A DNA stretch of 64,000 nucleotides from Flavivirga aquimarina (GCF_030540835.1 NZ_JAUOEK010000045.1:86952-150951); one strand, 5' to 3'; shown: positions 35,746 through 48,767, numbered from the stretch's first letter. Translations and numbers: made by a program. Notes: generated from the sequence alone by a model not told the origin.

Positions 35746-38550
35746 ATGAAACTAACCATAACAGAAATCAAAATTTTTATTTTCTGCTTACTTAATATGC
35801 TAGTCATTAATATTTGTGTTGCTCAAAACAACACATCATTAAATGCTTTAGCTGTTCAGGATTCATTACCAAAAAGCAACGACGAGATTCTGACTACACC
35901 GTTTGGAATTTTCAATTTAAGCAAAACTACAGCTCCTGTGTTCAGAATATCAGGAGATGTACTAAGACAGACACCTGGAGACCATGTGTATAATGCCTTA
36001 AGAGGAAGAGTGCCTGGTTTAAGAGTAACTAGAACCAGTAATACTCCTGGTGCAGATGGATATTCAATTAGTTTAAATGGTGGTTCACCAACAGTTTTAG
36101 TTGATGGATACCCAGTCGGTTTACAAGTGGATTTAAGGGAAGTTGAAGAGGTTATAGTCTTTACAGATGCAACGTTTAATTCTATACTTGGGAATTTAGG
36201 AGATAATGGCCTTATTTATATTGTTACTAAAGGTGGTAAACTAGGAAAGCCAACAGTTGAGGTTAATTATCACAGTGCGTTAAATTCAGCTACACGCTTA
36301 CCTAGATTACTATCAGCATCAGAATACGCTACAGTAATAAATCAAGCTTCAAACAATGATGGATTTGGAGATATATATAGCCCTGAAGCTATAGCTGCTT
36401 ACAATAATGGATCAGATCCTATAAGATTTCCTAATGTAGATCGTCAAGAAGCATATTTGGCTGGAACATCAATATCTAATTATGCCTCCCTTAATGTATA
36501 TGGTGGACAAGACAATGTGGCTTATAGTGCTTTTGTTGCATATTCAGATTGGGAAGGTCTTGAAAATGTTGATGAAGGAAAAATAGACGGAAGAAATATT
36601 ACTTTTAGAACAAAAATAAACGCTAAAGTTAGTGATATAATTGAGGCTCGTGCTAGTATCTATGGTAAATTTAGAGAAAACAAAAGACCTGTAATTGGAC
36701 CAAATGATACTTTTAGCTTGATTAGTAATACACCGGCAAATGCTTTTCCTTTAAAAGTTGGAGATACTGCTTATGTAGTAAACAATCAATTTAGATCTAA
36801 CTTATTATCTGAACTAGAAGCAGGTGGTATTTATACTGAATACGATGCCGCCTTAGTGTTTAATATCGGTATAGATGTTAATCTAAATAAGTATATTCCT
36901 GGCCTTAGATACAGCACTCATGGTATGATAAGAACTTCTAATGGAAAAGCACTTTTCACTAATAATAGACCAGGGTTATATACAATAGAAAATTTACAGG
37001 ATAGTGATGGTCAAGATTCTTTAGCATTAAAAGTTCAAACCTTTGATGCTTTAGATCTTACTGTAGGTAGATCAGGTGCAGATGCAGATATACGAAAAAC
37101 ATTTACTTATGGAGGGTATTTAAATTACTCCAAAAAAATGAATCAATCTACATTAGACTTAAACTTAAATCATTTTTTATTTTATGAACCTAATATAAAC
37201 GCTTCACAGCCAGATAATCGTAACCTAACTTTTAATTTAAATGCATCTTATGCACTTAAAGACAAGTACATGTTTTATGCTAACTTAAATACAAGTAGTA
37301 GTAGTAAATTTATTGGAAATAATAGGACTAGTTTTTTTCCTACAGCTGGCATAGCTTGGGTAGCTTCAAACGAAAATTTTCTAAAAAATAGTAAAACTAT
37401 TGATTTTCTAAAATTTAGAGCTTCTTATGGAGAAATAGGAACAGAATATACTGCCGAAACGTTTTATTATTTAAATACATGGTCAGGTGGTTTAAATAAC
37501 AATACTATTTATCTTGGTAATGCAAACACAACTCAAACACTAGATTTTGGTTATAGAATAGGCAATATAGCAAATGACGCTATAGACTGGATTGTCTATG
37601 ATCAATTCTTTGCTGGTGTTCAATTAAGTATGCTTAAAAAATTAAGTTTAGAGGTAAATTATTTTAATATTGATATTAATAATCAAGTAACGAAAGCTAG
37701 TGCATTATTTGCAGATGCCTTAGGAGGTGATGCTTTTTTACCACAAATGAATTTTACAAAAAGAAACAATCAAGGTTTTAATGCAAACTTGATGTTTAAC
37801 GATAATATTGGAGATTTTAAATATTATTTGAATGTAAATGCAGGCTATAACAAAATTACAGGAGAAACAATTGCAGAAATACCATATCCAGATGAATATA
37901 GACTGCAACAAGGAGACCCTGAAGATAATTTCATAGGCTATGTTAGTGACGGTTTATTTACAGCAGAGAATATAGGTAGTGCACTACCTCAATTTGGTGA
38001 TGTACAAATTGGAGATATTAAATATGTAGATCTAAATGGTGATAATGTTATTGATTCTAGAGATAGAAGAGCTGTTGGAAATACAACTCCAAGATTTAAT
38101 TATGGAGTAAATTTAGGCTTTGAATATAAAGGGTTTAATTTAGATGTTGTAGGCATGGGTGTTGGTGGTTATGATGTTAGTTTATCTGGAAGATCTTATT
38201 ATACACATTATGGTTTAGGAACTTATTTTGCAAGTGTTGATAGTAACCTTCCTAATGGCAACGCTAACCCTAGGCTTAGTACAACACAAAGTATTAATAA
38301 TTATGTAAATTCTGACTATTGGTTAGTAGACGGAAGTTATTTTAGAATTTCTAACTTAGAATTAGGGTATACCTTGCCAAAAAACTTAATGGACAAAAGT
38401 ATATTTTCTAATGTAAAACTATTTTTAAGAGGTAGTAATTTAGCATTGTTTAGTAAGTTCGATGATTTAGATATAGAAGATCTATCGGCTGGAGTTTCTG
38501 AATATCCTATGATGAAGAGTTTCGTCTTAGGTTTTTCTATGGATTTTTAA
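35746..38550 (+). CDS. SusC-type TonB-dependent transporter without the N-terminal regulatory domain (SusC2)
   Basis: A 934-residue transporter, about 100 residues shorter than SusC1. After the signal peptide (ending CVAQ at about 27) there is a short linker, LNALAVQDSLPKSNDEIL, and then the plug begins directly (ISGDVLRQTPGDHVYNALRG, then NGGSPTVLVDGYPVG and DNGLIYIVTKGGK). The carboxypeptidase-D-like domain and the usual EIVVVGYG TonB-box region are missing. The plug keeps the VLVDG motif but has NGGSP where IRIRG-type sequence is usual. The barrel runs to the end (LGFSMDF). It pairs with SusD2. How it couples to TonB is unclear. Confidence 0.9.
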   Translation: MKLTITEIKIFIFCLLNMLVINICVAQNNTSLNALAVQDSLPKSNDEILTTPFGIFNLSKTTAPVFRISGDVLRQTPGDHVYNALRGRVPGLRVTRTSNTPGADGYSISLNGGSPTVLVDGYPVGLQVDLREVEEVIVFTDATFNSILGNLGDNGLIYIVTKGGKLGKPTVEVNYHSALNSATRLPRLLSASEYATVINQASNNDGFGDIYSPEAIAAYNNGSDPIRFPNVDRQEAYLAGTSISNYASLNVYGGQDNVAYSAFVAYSDWEGLENVDEGKIDGRNITFRTKINAKVSDIIEARASIYGKFRENKRPVIGPNDTFSLISNTPANAFPLKVGDTAYVVNNQFRSNLLSELEAGGIYTEYDAALVFNIGIDVNLNKYIPGLRYSTHGMIRTSNGKALFTNNRPGLYTIENLQDSDGQDSLALKVQTFDALDLTVGRSGADADIRKTFTYGGYLNYSKKMNQSTLDLNLNHFLFYEPNINASQPDNRNLTFNLNASYALKDKYMFYANLNTSSSSKFIGNNRTSFFPTAGIAWVASNENFLKNSKTIDFLKFRASYGEIGTEYTAETFYYLNTWSGGLNNNTIYLGNANTTQTLDFGYRIGNIANDAIDWIVYDQFFAGVQLSMLKKLSLEVNYFNIDINNQVTKASALFADALGGDAFLPQMNFTKRNNQGFNANLMFNDNIGDFKYYLNVNAGYNKITGETIAEIPYPDEYRLQQGDPEDNFIGYVSDGLFTAENIGSALPQFGDVQIGDIKYVDLNGDNVIDSRDRRAVGNTTPRFNYGVNLGFEYKGFNLDVVGMGVGGYDVSLSGRSYYTHYGLGTYFASVDSNLPNGNANPRLSTTQSINNYVNSDYWLVDGSYFRISNLELGYTLPKNLMDKSIFSNVKLFLRGSNLALFSKFDDLDIEDLSAGVSEYPMMKSFVLGFSMDF

Positions 38551-38557
38551 TAAGTAA

Positions 38558-40324
38558 ATGGCAAAAAAATATAAAAAGATGAAATTAACTAATAAAGTAT
38601 TAACAATTATTATCTTAGTATTATGTCTTTCTGGATGTAGTAGCTTCTTTGATGAGGAATTACAATATACACATGAAGAAGAAGTTTTAGACTCTGGAAG
38701 AAAATCTAGAGCTCTCATAGATGACATATATAGAGACTACTCATTTCGGTATTTTACGGATTTTGGAATAGAATACCTCACAGACAATAGCGTATTAAAC
38801 TCATCAGAAACAAATTTGGCAACTGGCTATTGGGGACCTACAAGTAATCCTTTAAGCTATGTGTGGCAACAATCATATAATAACATAAGAGTTGTATATC
38901 AATATATAGATTTGGTCCATAACACAGGTTTACCCTATTTACCTTCTGAGGGTAGTGCAGACTTAAGTGATGCAATAGTACAAAGATATTATGGTGAAGC
39001 ACACTTTTTAAAAGCCTGGGCAGAATGGGAATTACTTAAAGTGTTTGGAGGTCCAGACGAAAGTGGAAATATGCTAGGTTTCCCTATAGTAGATGGCATT
39101 TTAGAAAATGATGCTTATGCTACTTTAAGCAGAAATACTTTTGATGAATGTGTAGATCAAATTATGGCAGATTTAGATGTGGCAATTGATAATCTACCTC
39201 TTATATATACAGGTACTGAAGACACCGATGCTGGTACTAATTTAGGAACAGCTGCTGCCGAAACGGGAAGAGCAAGTGGTTTAGCTGCTTATGCATTAAA
39301 AGCTAAATTAGCACTATTTGCTGCAAGTCCAGCATTTAACCCTACAAATGATCTTACTAAATGGGAATTAGCAGCAAATTTAGCTCATGAAGTTATCGAA
39401 CTAAACGGTGGTTTAAGATCATTACAAGCTTATGATTTTGACAGAGAAAACAATCCAGATCATATTTGGAGAATGCGTAATTCTAGAAATGATAATAGTC
39501 TTGAAAATCGTTTATATCCCCCAACATTATATGGTCAAGGAGAAGTAAATCCATCACAAAATTTAATTGATGCTTTTCCTGATGCAAATGGTTACCCAAT
39601 AAATAATGCTTCTAGTTCTTATGATGCTAACGAACCATATACATCAAGAGATGCTAGATTCTATAAATTTTTCTTTTATAATGGTGACCAATGTTTTACT
39701 TCTGCAACATGCAACAATTATGATCCAATAGAAACTTTTCAGGGTGGTTTAGATAATTTTGGTGGTTTTATTCCTAATGAAGGGACAAGAACTGGATATT
39801 ATTTAAAAAAGTTTTTAAATAATTTAAATTTTAATCCTTCAGAAGAGAATAGAGTGACTACGCTCCCTAAAGTATATGTACAATTAGGACTTACAGATAT
39901 TTATTTAAGCTACGCAGAAGCGTTAAATGAAGTTTCTGGACCTGATGCTACTCCCCCAACTGGTTTTAATTTTTCTGCTAAAGACGTACTAGCTAGAGTT
40001 AGACAAAGAGCTAGCTTATTTTCAGACCCTTATTTAGATGAAGCTTCAATGAATCAATCTGATTTTAGAAATTTAGTTAAAAATGAAAGACGTATAGAAT
40101 TATGTTTTACAGGAGAAAGATTTCATGACTTAAGAAGATGGAAAGACATAACAAATATTGAAAATCTAAATGGTGTTAAGATTACTAAAAACCCAGATGA
40201 TTCATTTTCATATAACAATATAGAAGTAGAAAGAAGAAATTACGAAACTAAAAATTATTATTTACCATTACCATACGATGAGTTACAATTAAATAAAAAT
40301 TTAAAGCAAAACCAAGGTTGGTAA
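38558..40324 (+). CDS. SusD/RagB-type surface glycan-binding lipoprotein (SusD2)
   Basis: A 588-residue lipoprotein with lipobox LSGC (Cys about 27 from this start). An in-frame ATG at 38579, giving MKLTNKVLTIIILVLCLSGC, starts a tidier signal peptide and may be the true start. SusD landmarks: YYGEAHFLKAWAEWELLKVFGG, ALKAKLALFAASPAFN, VKNERRIELCFTGERFHDLRRWK and YLPLPYDELQLNKNLKQN. It lies 7 nt after SusC2, as expected for a pair. It is about 50 residues shorter than SusD1 and clearly diverged from it, so the two pairs may bind different fragment sizes or sulfation states. Confidence 0.95.
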   Translation: MAKKYKKMKLTNKVLTIIILVLCLSGCSSFFDEELQYTHEEEVLDSGRKSRALIDDIYRDYSFRYFTDFGIEYLTDNSVLNSSETNLATGYWGPTSNPLSYVWQQSYNNIRVVYQYIDLVHNTGLPYLPSEGSADLSDAIVQRYYGEAHFLKAWAEWELLKVFGGPDESGNMLGFPIVDGILENDAYATLSRNTFDECVDQIMADLDVAIDNLPLIYTGTEDTDAGTNLGTAAAETGRASGLAAYALKAKLALFAASPAFNPTNDLTKWELAANLAHEVIELNGGLRSLQAYDFDRENNPDHIWRMRNSRNDNSLENRLYPPTLYGQGEVNPSQNLIDAFPDANGYPINNASSSYDANEPYTSRDARFYKFFFYNGDQCFTSATCNNYDPIETFQGGLDNFGGFIPNEGTRTGYYLKKFLNNLNFNPSEENRVTTLPKVYVQLGLTDIYLSYAEALNEVSGPDATPPTGFNFSAKDVLARVRQRASLFSDPYLDEASMNQSDFRNLVKNERRIELCFTGERFHDLRRWKDITNIENLNGVKITKNPDDSFSYNNIEVERRNYETKNYYLPLPYDELQLNKNLKQNQGW

Positions 40325-40346
40325 ACAAAAACAAATATTAAAGATT

Positions 40347-41255
40347 ATGAAAAAAAATAAATTAAAAGTTATTGTACAATCCTTAGTTCTTTTCTTAGCT
40401 ATAGTTATAAGTACAGCTTCATGTTCTTATGACGATTTTGTTGAAAATGAATTCGAATTCACATCTGTATATTTGCCTCATACTCAAATTGATAGATCTT
40501 TTATAATGGGAGAAGGTATGCAAATTGGTGTTGGTGTTGTATTAGGTGGAAGACTTTCTAATACTGAGAATGTGGAGGTTACTTTTTCACTAGTTGATTC
40601 TGTTGTAAACAATGCTGGTCTTACCATTTTACCTACAGATTATTATGAGTTAGTGGATAGTGAAGGTAACCCAGCAAATAACAAAATAGTTATTCCTGCG
40701 GGTAAAACTCAAGGGTTTGTTTATGTAAAAGCAGACTCTATTAATTTTCTTGCAGACCCAGTATCTTTAGGTAATAATTATGCACTAGGTTTTCAATTAG
40801 AGAATGTTGTTAAAGCAGACTCTATTCTATCAGATTTACAGAGGTCAATGATTACGTTTACTTACATTAATCAGTTGTATGGTAATTATGTTCAAAAAGG
40901 GCAGGTTATTAAAACAGGAACTTTAAATCAAACTTTTGTCTACCCAGCTGGTATTACTGATATTTTAGAATTAACAATGGAATCTCCAAATACACTAGTA
41001 TGTAGCGGTCTTGCTGATTTAAGAGGAGCCGATAAAAAATTGAATGTTATTATTGCTGATGATAACACAATAACTATTGAAACTGCAACTGGTGGTGTAG
41101 CTGTTGTAGATAATGGAGGTTCGTTCTACGATCCATTAACAAGAGAAGTTACTCTTAATTACTCTTTTGACTTTAATGGTACAAGCTATACGGCAACTGA
41201 TGTCTTAGAGTTTAGAAATAGAATTGTTGATGGTGTAAACCAGTTTGATTTGTAA
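40347..41255 (+). CDS. DUF1735/DUF4361-type surface glycan-binding lipoprotein
   Basis: A 302-residue lipoprotein (STASC, Cys about 26). The N-terminal half is a BT_3987-like beta-sandwich (FTSVYLPHTQIDRSF, then VEVTFSLVDSVVNNAG, ILPTDYYEL and NKIVIPAGKTQGFVYVKAD). The C-terminal half, from YGNYVQKGQVIKTG onward, looks like the DUF4361 domain found next to it in many SusCD loci. Such proteins are surface glycan-binding helpers without enzyme motifs. It lies 22 nt after SusD2 and ends the operon just before a strong terminator. Confidence 0.85.
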   Translation: MKKNKLKVIVQSLVLFLAIVISTASCSYDDFVENEFEFTSVYLPHTQIDRSFIMGEGMQIGVGVVLGGRLSNTENVEVTFSLVDSVVNNAGLTILPTDYYELVDSEGNPANNKIVIPAGKTQGFVYVKADSINFLADPVSLGNNYALGFQLENVVKADSILSDLQRSMITFTYINQLYGNYVQKGQVIKTGTLNQTFVYPAGITDILELTMESPNTLVCSGLADLRGADKKLNVIIADDNTITIETATGGVAVVDNGGSFYDPLTREVTLNYSFDFNGTSYTATDVLEFRNRIVDGVNQFDL

Positions 41256-41282
41256 TTAATTTTGTTTTAGCCATAATTAAAA

Positions 41283-41339
41283 AGCCTCTCATGCCTTTCA
41301 TAAAGTTTAAGCTCAAAACTTAATGAGAGGCTTTTTTTT
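41283..41339 (+). terminator. Rho-independent terminator of the SusCD operon
   Basis: AGCCTCTCAT (41283-41292) pairs perfectly with ATGAGAGGCT (41323-41332), followed by seven T. A second small hairpin (AAGTTT and AAACTT) lies in the loop. It is 27 nt after the last stop codon of the operon. Confidence 0.9.
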
Positions 41340-41517
41340 GAAATAATAATAGAAATTTATTTTATACAACTTCTCTCCTTTTAGTTTTAATGGTTTTATA
41401 ACTTTTTAACCAAACTAAAACTAGCTTCAATTCAAATATCCAATCAAAATTTAAATTGATAACTTAACTAACTACATATATACAATTCGTTTTCAGTTTT
41501 TAAAAACCTTTGACGTG

Positions 41518-41541
41518 AACCAGCCTGCCGGCTGGCAGGTT
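41518..41541. repeat. Short palindromic intergenic repeat
   Basis: CCTGCC (41524-41529) pairs with GGCAGG (41534-41539) across GGCT. The same stem sequence ends repeat copy A at about 15297-15318, so it belongs to the same dispersed palindrome family. The rest of the stretch from 41340 to 41869 shows no supported gene. Confidence 0.5.
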
Positions 41542-41869
41542 TCTCGAATTCACACGAATTCTGTTTTTATAATGCTTATTACTTTATATTGGTGTATGTA
41601 ACACGACGCAAACTTTCAGGTTCATCAAACGAATCTATGTAACTTTCTTCATTCGACAGAAATCATTTTTGCTTAGTTTAAATTTAAAAGATAGATGAAC
41701 GATTTCGGAGCAAAACCAAAGTCAGTCTATCGAAATATTATTAATTATTCTGATTATCCGTTTTGTGTCATAACAATGTTTTTGGGCGTCATTTAATTAT
41801 AAAAGTATTGGGTTTTAACGTCCTCTTCCCCCCTATACAGAGTCTTTAAGAAACTCTTAGGCATCCATT

Positions 41870-42118
41870 TCATTTTCTAATGAAACGGTGAAATGATCTT
41901 ATAACATTCCCATTAGGAACGTTGTTATTAACTTGGCTAATTCCTTTAATTTGTATAATATCCCAATGACCACCTCTCTGAGCCACTTTTCAATTTTTTC
42001 TAATCCGTTTTCTAGTATCTTGTAATTGCCTGTTCTTTTAAACTTTCTTTTACAAATGGAATATATCCAATAGAAATAGAATCACCAATTATTAGCACTC
42101 TTGGTTCTATTTTATAAA
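41870..42118 (-). pseudogene. Decayed SGNH/GDSL esterase downstream of GH2
   Basis: The reverse strand reads PRVLIIGDSISIGYIPFV and KESLKEQAI, the start of the SGNH hydrolase domain (GDS block), then a stop. Other frames continue ENGLEKIEKWL and then GHWDIIQI, matching the order in Bacteroidota SGNH esterases (a G-x-x-N-x-x-K-W-L segment, then a W-D-x-I segment). At least two frame changes and an early stop at 41870 make it non-functional. It starts directly after the GH2 stop and probably once was its operon partner, removing ester groups. Confidence 0.7.
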
Positions 42119-42141
42119 TTATTTTAAGTCTAATTTATTTA

Positions 42142-45339
<3,198 letters not shown>

Positions 45340-45402
45340 TTATAAGATTATTTATTTTTATATTGACTTATATGGTTGAAAAATAAAATTTTTAACCATC
45401 TT

Positions 45403-45458
45403 CAAATTTATAAGAAACAAAAGAAACTGTTTTATCATAAATGGAGTAAATATGTTGC
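45403..45458 (-). promoter_or_regulatory. PUL promoter element of the LacZ-type GH2 gene
   Basis: Reverse strand: GCAACATAT, then ACTCC, a diverged right half ending ATGATAA, and TAAATTTG (perfect -7 box) 48 nt after the first G. 18 of the 25 or so constrained positions of the consensus agree. The box is 63 nt before the start codon. Confidence 0.6.
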
Positions 45459-45460
45459 AA

Positions 45461-45751
45461 CTCTAAGATATATACACCTAATAAAGAAAGCTAAATATTT
45501 AAAGCTACTTTCTCAATACTTTCTGCCTTAACACTATAAGTTTGATATTAATGTTTCTCTTACCATTGATACATTATAGGGTTAATTTCAGAGTTATTTT
45601 CTACCACCAATGCAACATAATAGTTGTACAGCAACGTCATATTCCTTTTCTATATCTAAATGCTTTTATTTTCTAAATAATAACTTTGAATATCGTGAAT
45701 AATTTATAAATAATTTGTTTTAGAAATTTTTTAATTTCTGTGAAGTAAAAA
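45461..45751. other. Intergenic stretch with no supported gene
   Basis: AT-rich region between the GH2 promoter element and the terminator of the oxidoreductase gene. A TGCAACATA site at about 45609 resembles the half-site of the regulatory element but has no box at the right distance. Short coding-like reverse-strand text near 45600-45670 has no start and is bounded by stops. Confidence 0.35.
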
Positions 45752-45785
45752 AACAAAGAAGAATGTATACACACTCTTCTTTGTT
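45752..45785 (-). terminator. Rho-independent terminator of the 45993-47330 gene
   Basis: A perfect 11-bp stem (AACAAAGAAGA with TCTTCTTTGTT) and 12-nt loop, followed on the reverse strand by seven T. It is about 210 nt beyond the stop codon, with the palindromic repeat copy B in between. Confidence 0.8.
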
Positions 45786-45791
45786 AAAAAC

Positions 45792-45983
45792 AAAGAATTT
45801 CTTGAAACCAACTATCCTCGAGGCAGTCCCGATAGCTATCGGGACATAGAGGTATTTCGCTGGTTTCATTTTGACCTAAAAAGGTCAAAAACCGAAATTC
45901 TGTATTTAGATTCCCGTTTTCACGGGAATGACAATTTCAACGGAAACCCCGAGGCAGAGCCTCGAGGAATTCTTTTCGATTAA
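45792..45983. repeat. Palindrome-rich dispersed repeat, copy B
   Basis: Nearly identical to 15118-15353: AAAGAATTTCTTGAAACCA start, the same 20-bp GTCCCGATAG palindrome, TGAAACCA/TGGTTTCA outer arms, GACC/GGTC and ATTCCCGT/ACGGGAAT hairpins, and a GAATTCTTTT end. It lacks the 22-base insertion and ends in a CGAGGC/GCCTCG hairpin instead of CCTGCC/GGCAGG. It sits between the stop codon (45993) and the terminator (45785) of the oxidoreductase gene. Confidence 0.75.
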
Positions 45984-45992
45984 TAGTGCAAT

Positions 45993-47330
45993 TTAAAAAT
46001 CTCTATAATTCCCATCTAAAAATGCATTGGCTTCTTTTTCACGAAATCTAGCAGTAGCATCATCCCAATGAAGTTTTTTGTTTGGAAACCTACTTGCTAT
46101 AACCCCTAAAAGAATTGTTTCTGTTAAGCTAGATGCATAAGAAAAAGGAGCTGTACATGTGTCTTTTCCAAGACAAGCATCAACAAATTGATGGTAATGC
46201 TTTTTCCCTTCAACACCATAATTTCTTATAGGAGTTCCTAAATCTGGTACTAAGGACATATCTAATTCTTTGTATGCTCCATCAACAATCAGTTTTGGAA
46301 GTTTCATAAAATGTGGCAATAGTAATCTTCCTTTCTCTCCAATAAACATCGCACCTTGGTCGGGAAGCTTTTCTCCATTTGGTAATTTTAAATCTTTATG
46401 GGCTTCTGGTGCTCCCACGCCATCATACCATACCCATTTTAAGGTTTTGGATGTATGTTTTGTACCGGGAAATACATAAGTTACTGTATTCTTTTCCGGA
46501 AACCCAAACCCATTAGGTTTTCGGCAATTATTTTTAATTGTTTTAGGAACTTTCAATTCCAGAGCATTGTATGGTGTATCAAAAATATGTACTCCCATAT
46601 CCCCTAAAGTTCCACAACCGTAATCTATAAGTTTTCTCCAATTTCCTGGATGATAAAAACCTTCTTTATAGGGTCTTTTAGCCGAAGTACCAAGCCATAA
46701 ATTCCAGTCTAAATTTTCTGGTACAGGATCACTCCCAACTGGTTCCGGTCCGTCGTATCCCCAATTTTTTGGAGACCATGCTCTAACAGTTTTAACTTTT
46801 CCTATAATACCTGCTTGAATTAACAATGTGGCTAATTTATAATCATAAAAAGAATGTACCTGAATTCCCATTTGGGTAACTAAGTTTTTCTCTTTTGCTA
46901 TTTTCTGCATAGCCCTTGCTTCTGAAACATGGTGTGTTAATGGTTTCTGACAATACACTTGTTTTCCTAGTTCCATAGCCATTATAGATACAGGAGCATG
47001 TGTATGGTCTGGTGTTGAAACAATAACAGCATCAATATCATTACCCATCTCTTTAAGAAGTACCCTGTAATCTGAAAAAAGTCTTGCATTTGGGTGTAGT
47101 TTTTTTGCTGCTTCTAAAGCATTAGAGTCTACATCACAAAGTGCCATAACCTCAACCATATCATGTGATGAGATTGCATCAAGATCTTCTGCCCCCATGC
47201 CTCCTACTCCAATATGTGCCGTTCTTAATTTTTTATTACTCCCCGAAATCATAGACGATGCAGCCGATGCCGGTAATTGTGTCAATAATGTTGCTAATGC
47301 AGTATTCCTTATAAAATGTCTTCTTTTCAT
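45993..47330 (-). CDS. Exported Gfo/Idh/MocA-family NAD(P)-dependent oxidoreductase
   Basis: A 445-residue protein with a twin-arginine-like signal (MKRRHFIRNTALATLL, cleaved near residue 26), so probably exported folded with its cofactor. The Rossmann segment is RTAHIGVGGMGAEDLDA (about 36-52), then VMALCDVD and VSTPDHTHAP. The usual E-K-P is QKP in YCQKPLTHHVSEAR. The C-terminal GFO/IDH domain contains WNLWLGTSAKRPYKEGFYHP and GCGTLGDMGVHIFD. Such proteins act on sugars or cyclitols, and a few homologs are GH109-type glycosidases; the activity cannot be deduced here. It is followed by peptidase genes upstream in the transcript (36 nt), which do not obviously share its function. Confidence 0.9.
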   Translation of the reverse strand: MKRRHFIRNTALATLLTQLPASAASSMISGSNKKLRTAHIGVGGMGAEDLDAISSHDMVEVMALCDVDSNALEAAKKLHPNARLFSDYRVLLKEMGNDIDAVIVSTPDHTHAPVSIMAMELGKQVYCQKPLTHHVSEARAMQKIAKEKNLVTQMGIQVHSFYDYKLATLLIQAGIIGKVKTVRAWSPKNWGYDGPEPVGSDPVPENLDWNLWLGTSAKRPYKEGFYHPGNWRKLIDYGCGTLGDMGVHIFDTPYNALELKVPKTIKNNCRKPNGFGFPEKNTVTYVFPGTKHTSKTLKWVWYDGVGAPEAHKDLKLPNGEKLPDQGAMFIGEKGRLLLPHFMKLPKLIVDGAYKELDMSLVPDLGTPIRNYGVEGKKHYHQFVDACLGKDTCTAPFSYASSLTETILLGVIASRFPNKKLHWDDATARFREKEANAFLDGNYRDF

Positions 47331-47366
47331 TTTTACGAATTTTAATTATGATCCTTATCTATATTT

Positions 47367-48767
47367 TCAAAACCTAACTTTATGTTTTCTAAATTCCTCA
47401 ATTTCATTAGAAGTTGTTGGCAATCTATTTCCTAATTTACGATAACCATCTTTTGTAATTAAAAAATCATCTTCTATACGTATGCCTCCAAAATCTTTAT
47501 AGTGTTCTAATACCTCATAGTCAATAAACTCCATATACATGTTCTCACTTTTTCTCAACGCTATAAGTTCCGGAATAAAATAAATACCCGGTTCGACTGT
47601 CAATACCATGCCTTCTTCTAGCACTTTTCCTAGCCTAAGCGATTTAAATCCAAATGCTGTACTTTGTTTTAATGTATCTGTATACCCCACGTACTGTTCG
47701 CCCAGATTTTCCATATCATGCACATCAAGTCCTAACATATGGCCTAAACCACATTGAAAAAAAACCGTATGGGCACCTAATTCTACAGCTTTATCTACAT
47801 CACCTTTCATAATACCCAATGCCATTAATCCTTCCGTTATTTTTTTACATGAAGCAAGATGAATGTTTTTAAATAATTGTCCGGGTTTTAAAAGATTTAC
47901 AGCCGTTATATAAGAATCGTAAACAATATCATATATCTCCTTTTGCTTGTGAGTGAATTTTGTATCCACCGGAAATGTCCTTGTTAAATCTCCTGCATAA
48001 CAAGAATAGGTTTCTGCACCGCAGTCACATAAAACCATATCTCCTTTTTTAAGCGTATTACCCCGATAGTGATTATGCAATATTTGACCGTTAATAGTCA
48101 TTATAGTTGGAAAGGACGTACTATTTCCATTCGCTAATGCAACATCTTGTACAGCACCATATAAATTAGCTTCTGTAAGTCCTTCTGTAGCCATTTCCAT
48201 GGCTTTATATTGCATATTAACCGTAGTGTTTACCGCTTTTTCAATTTCTTTAATTTCTTCACTAGATTTAATTGATCGTAATTTTACTATAGCCTTTATT
48301 AATTCTACCGATTCTTTATCCCTAACTTCTGTCGTTGAAACATTAAGGATTGATGCTAATTTCAACACATGATCTGGACGATAAGGCGATATAAAGTGAA
48401 TTTGTTTTCCTTTAGCTATCGCTTCGGCCACGTAACCATTAATACCCAAAGAAGGGCTTATTTGGGAAACACCTACATTATGGGCCTGTTCTTCAATAGA
48501 TTCAACAGGTCCCGTAAATACGATGTCATCAATAGAAAGATTATCGCCAAATATAATTTCGTCATTGGTATCCAAATCTATTGTCGCTATTAAACCAGGT
48601 TCATTTAAACCAAAGAAGTATAAAAATGTACTATCTTGCCTAAAAGGGTAATGGTTATCTTTAAAATTAATGCTACTTTCCTCATTTCCAAAAAAAATGA
48701 TCAAGCCATGAGTCATTAACTTTTTAAGTTTTTCTCTTCTAGTTATATATTCTTCCTTTAGAAACAT
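47367..48767 (-). CDS. pepP: Xaa-Pro aminopeptidase, M24B family
   Basis: A 466-residue cytoplasmic metallopeptidase that removes N-terminal residues before proline. The N-terminal creatinase-like domain (about 1-170: FFGNEESSINFKDNHYPFRQ) precedes the pita-bread catalytic domain. Metal ligands can be placed: Asp pair in LCDCGAETYSCYAGDLTRTF, His in CGLGHMLGLDVHD, Glu in LTVEPGIYF, and Glu in GGIRIEDDFL. The length matches PepP. It lies 13 nt after the DPP-IV-like gene and 36 nt before the oxidoreductase gene, so these three may be co-transcribed. It is probably general proline-peptide turnover. Confidence 0.92.
   Translation of the reverse strand: MFLKEEYITRREKLKKLMTHGLIIFFGNEESSINFKDNHYPFRQDSTFLYFFGLNEPGLIATIDLDTNDEIIFGDNLSIDDIVFTGPVESIEEQAHNVGVSQISPSLGINGYVAEAIAKGKQIHFISPYRPDHVLKLASILNVSTTEVRDKESVELIKAIVKLRSIKSSEEIKEIEKAVNTTVNMQYKAMEMATEGLTEANLYGAVQDVALANGNSTSFPTIMTINGQILHNHYRGNTLKKGDMVLCDCGAETYSCYAGDLTRTFPVDTKFTHKQKEIYDIVYDSYITAVNLLKPGQLFKNIHLASCKKITEGLMALGIMKGDVDKAVELGAHTVFFQCGLGHMLGLDVHDMENLGEQYVGYTDTLKQSTAFGFKSLRLGKVLEEGMVLTVEPGIYFIPELIALRKSENMYMEFIDYEVLEHYKDFGGIRIEDDFLITKDGYRKLGNRLPTTSNEIEEFRKHKVRF

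Noticed and set aside
45509..45520. TTCTCAAT match resembling the right half of the promoter element
   Set aside because: No GG block or GNAACA half and no box at the right distance.
45600..45670. Coding-like reverse-strand text between GH2 and the oxidoreductase
   Set aside because: About 23 codons bounded by stops, no start and no family; most likely chance.
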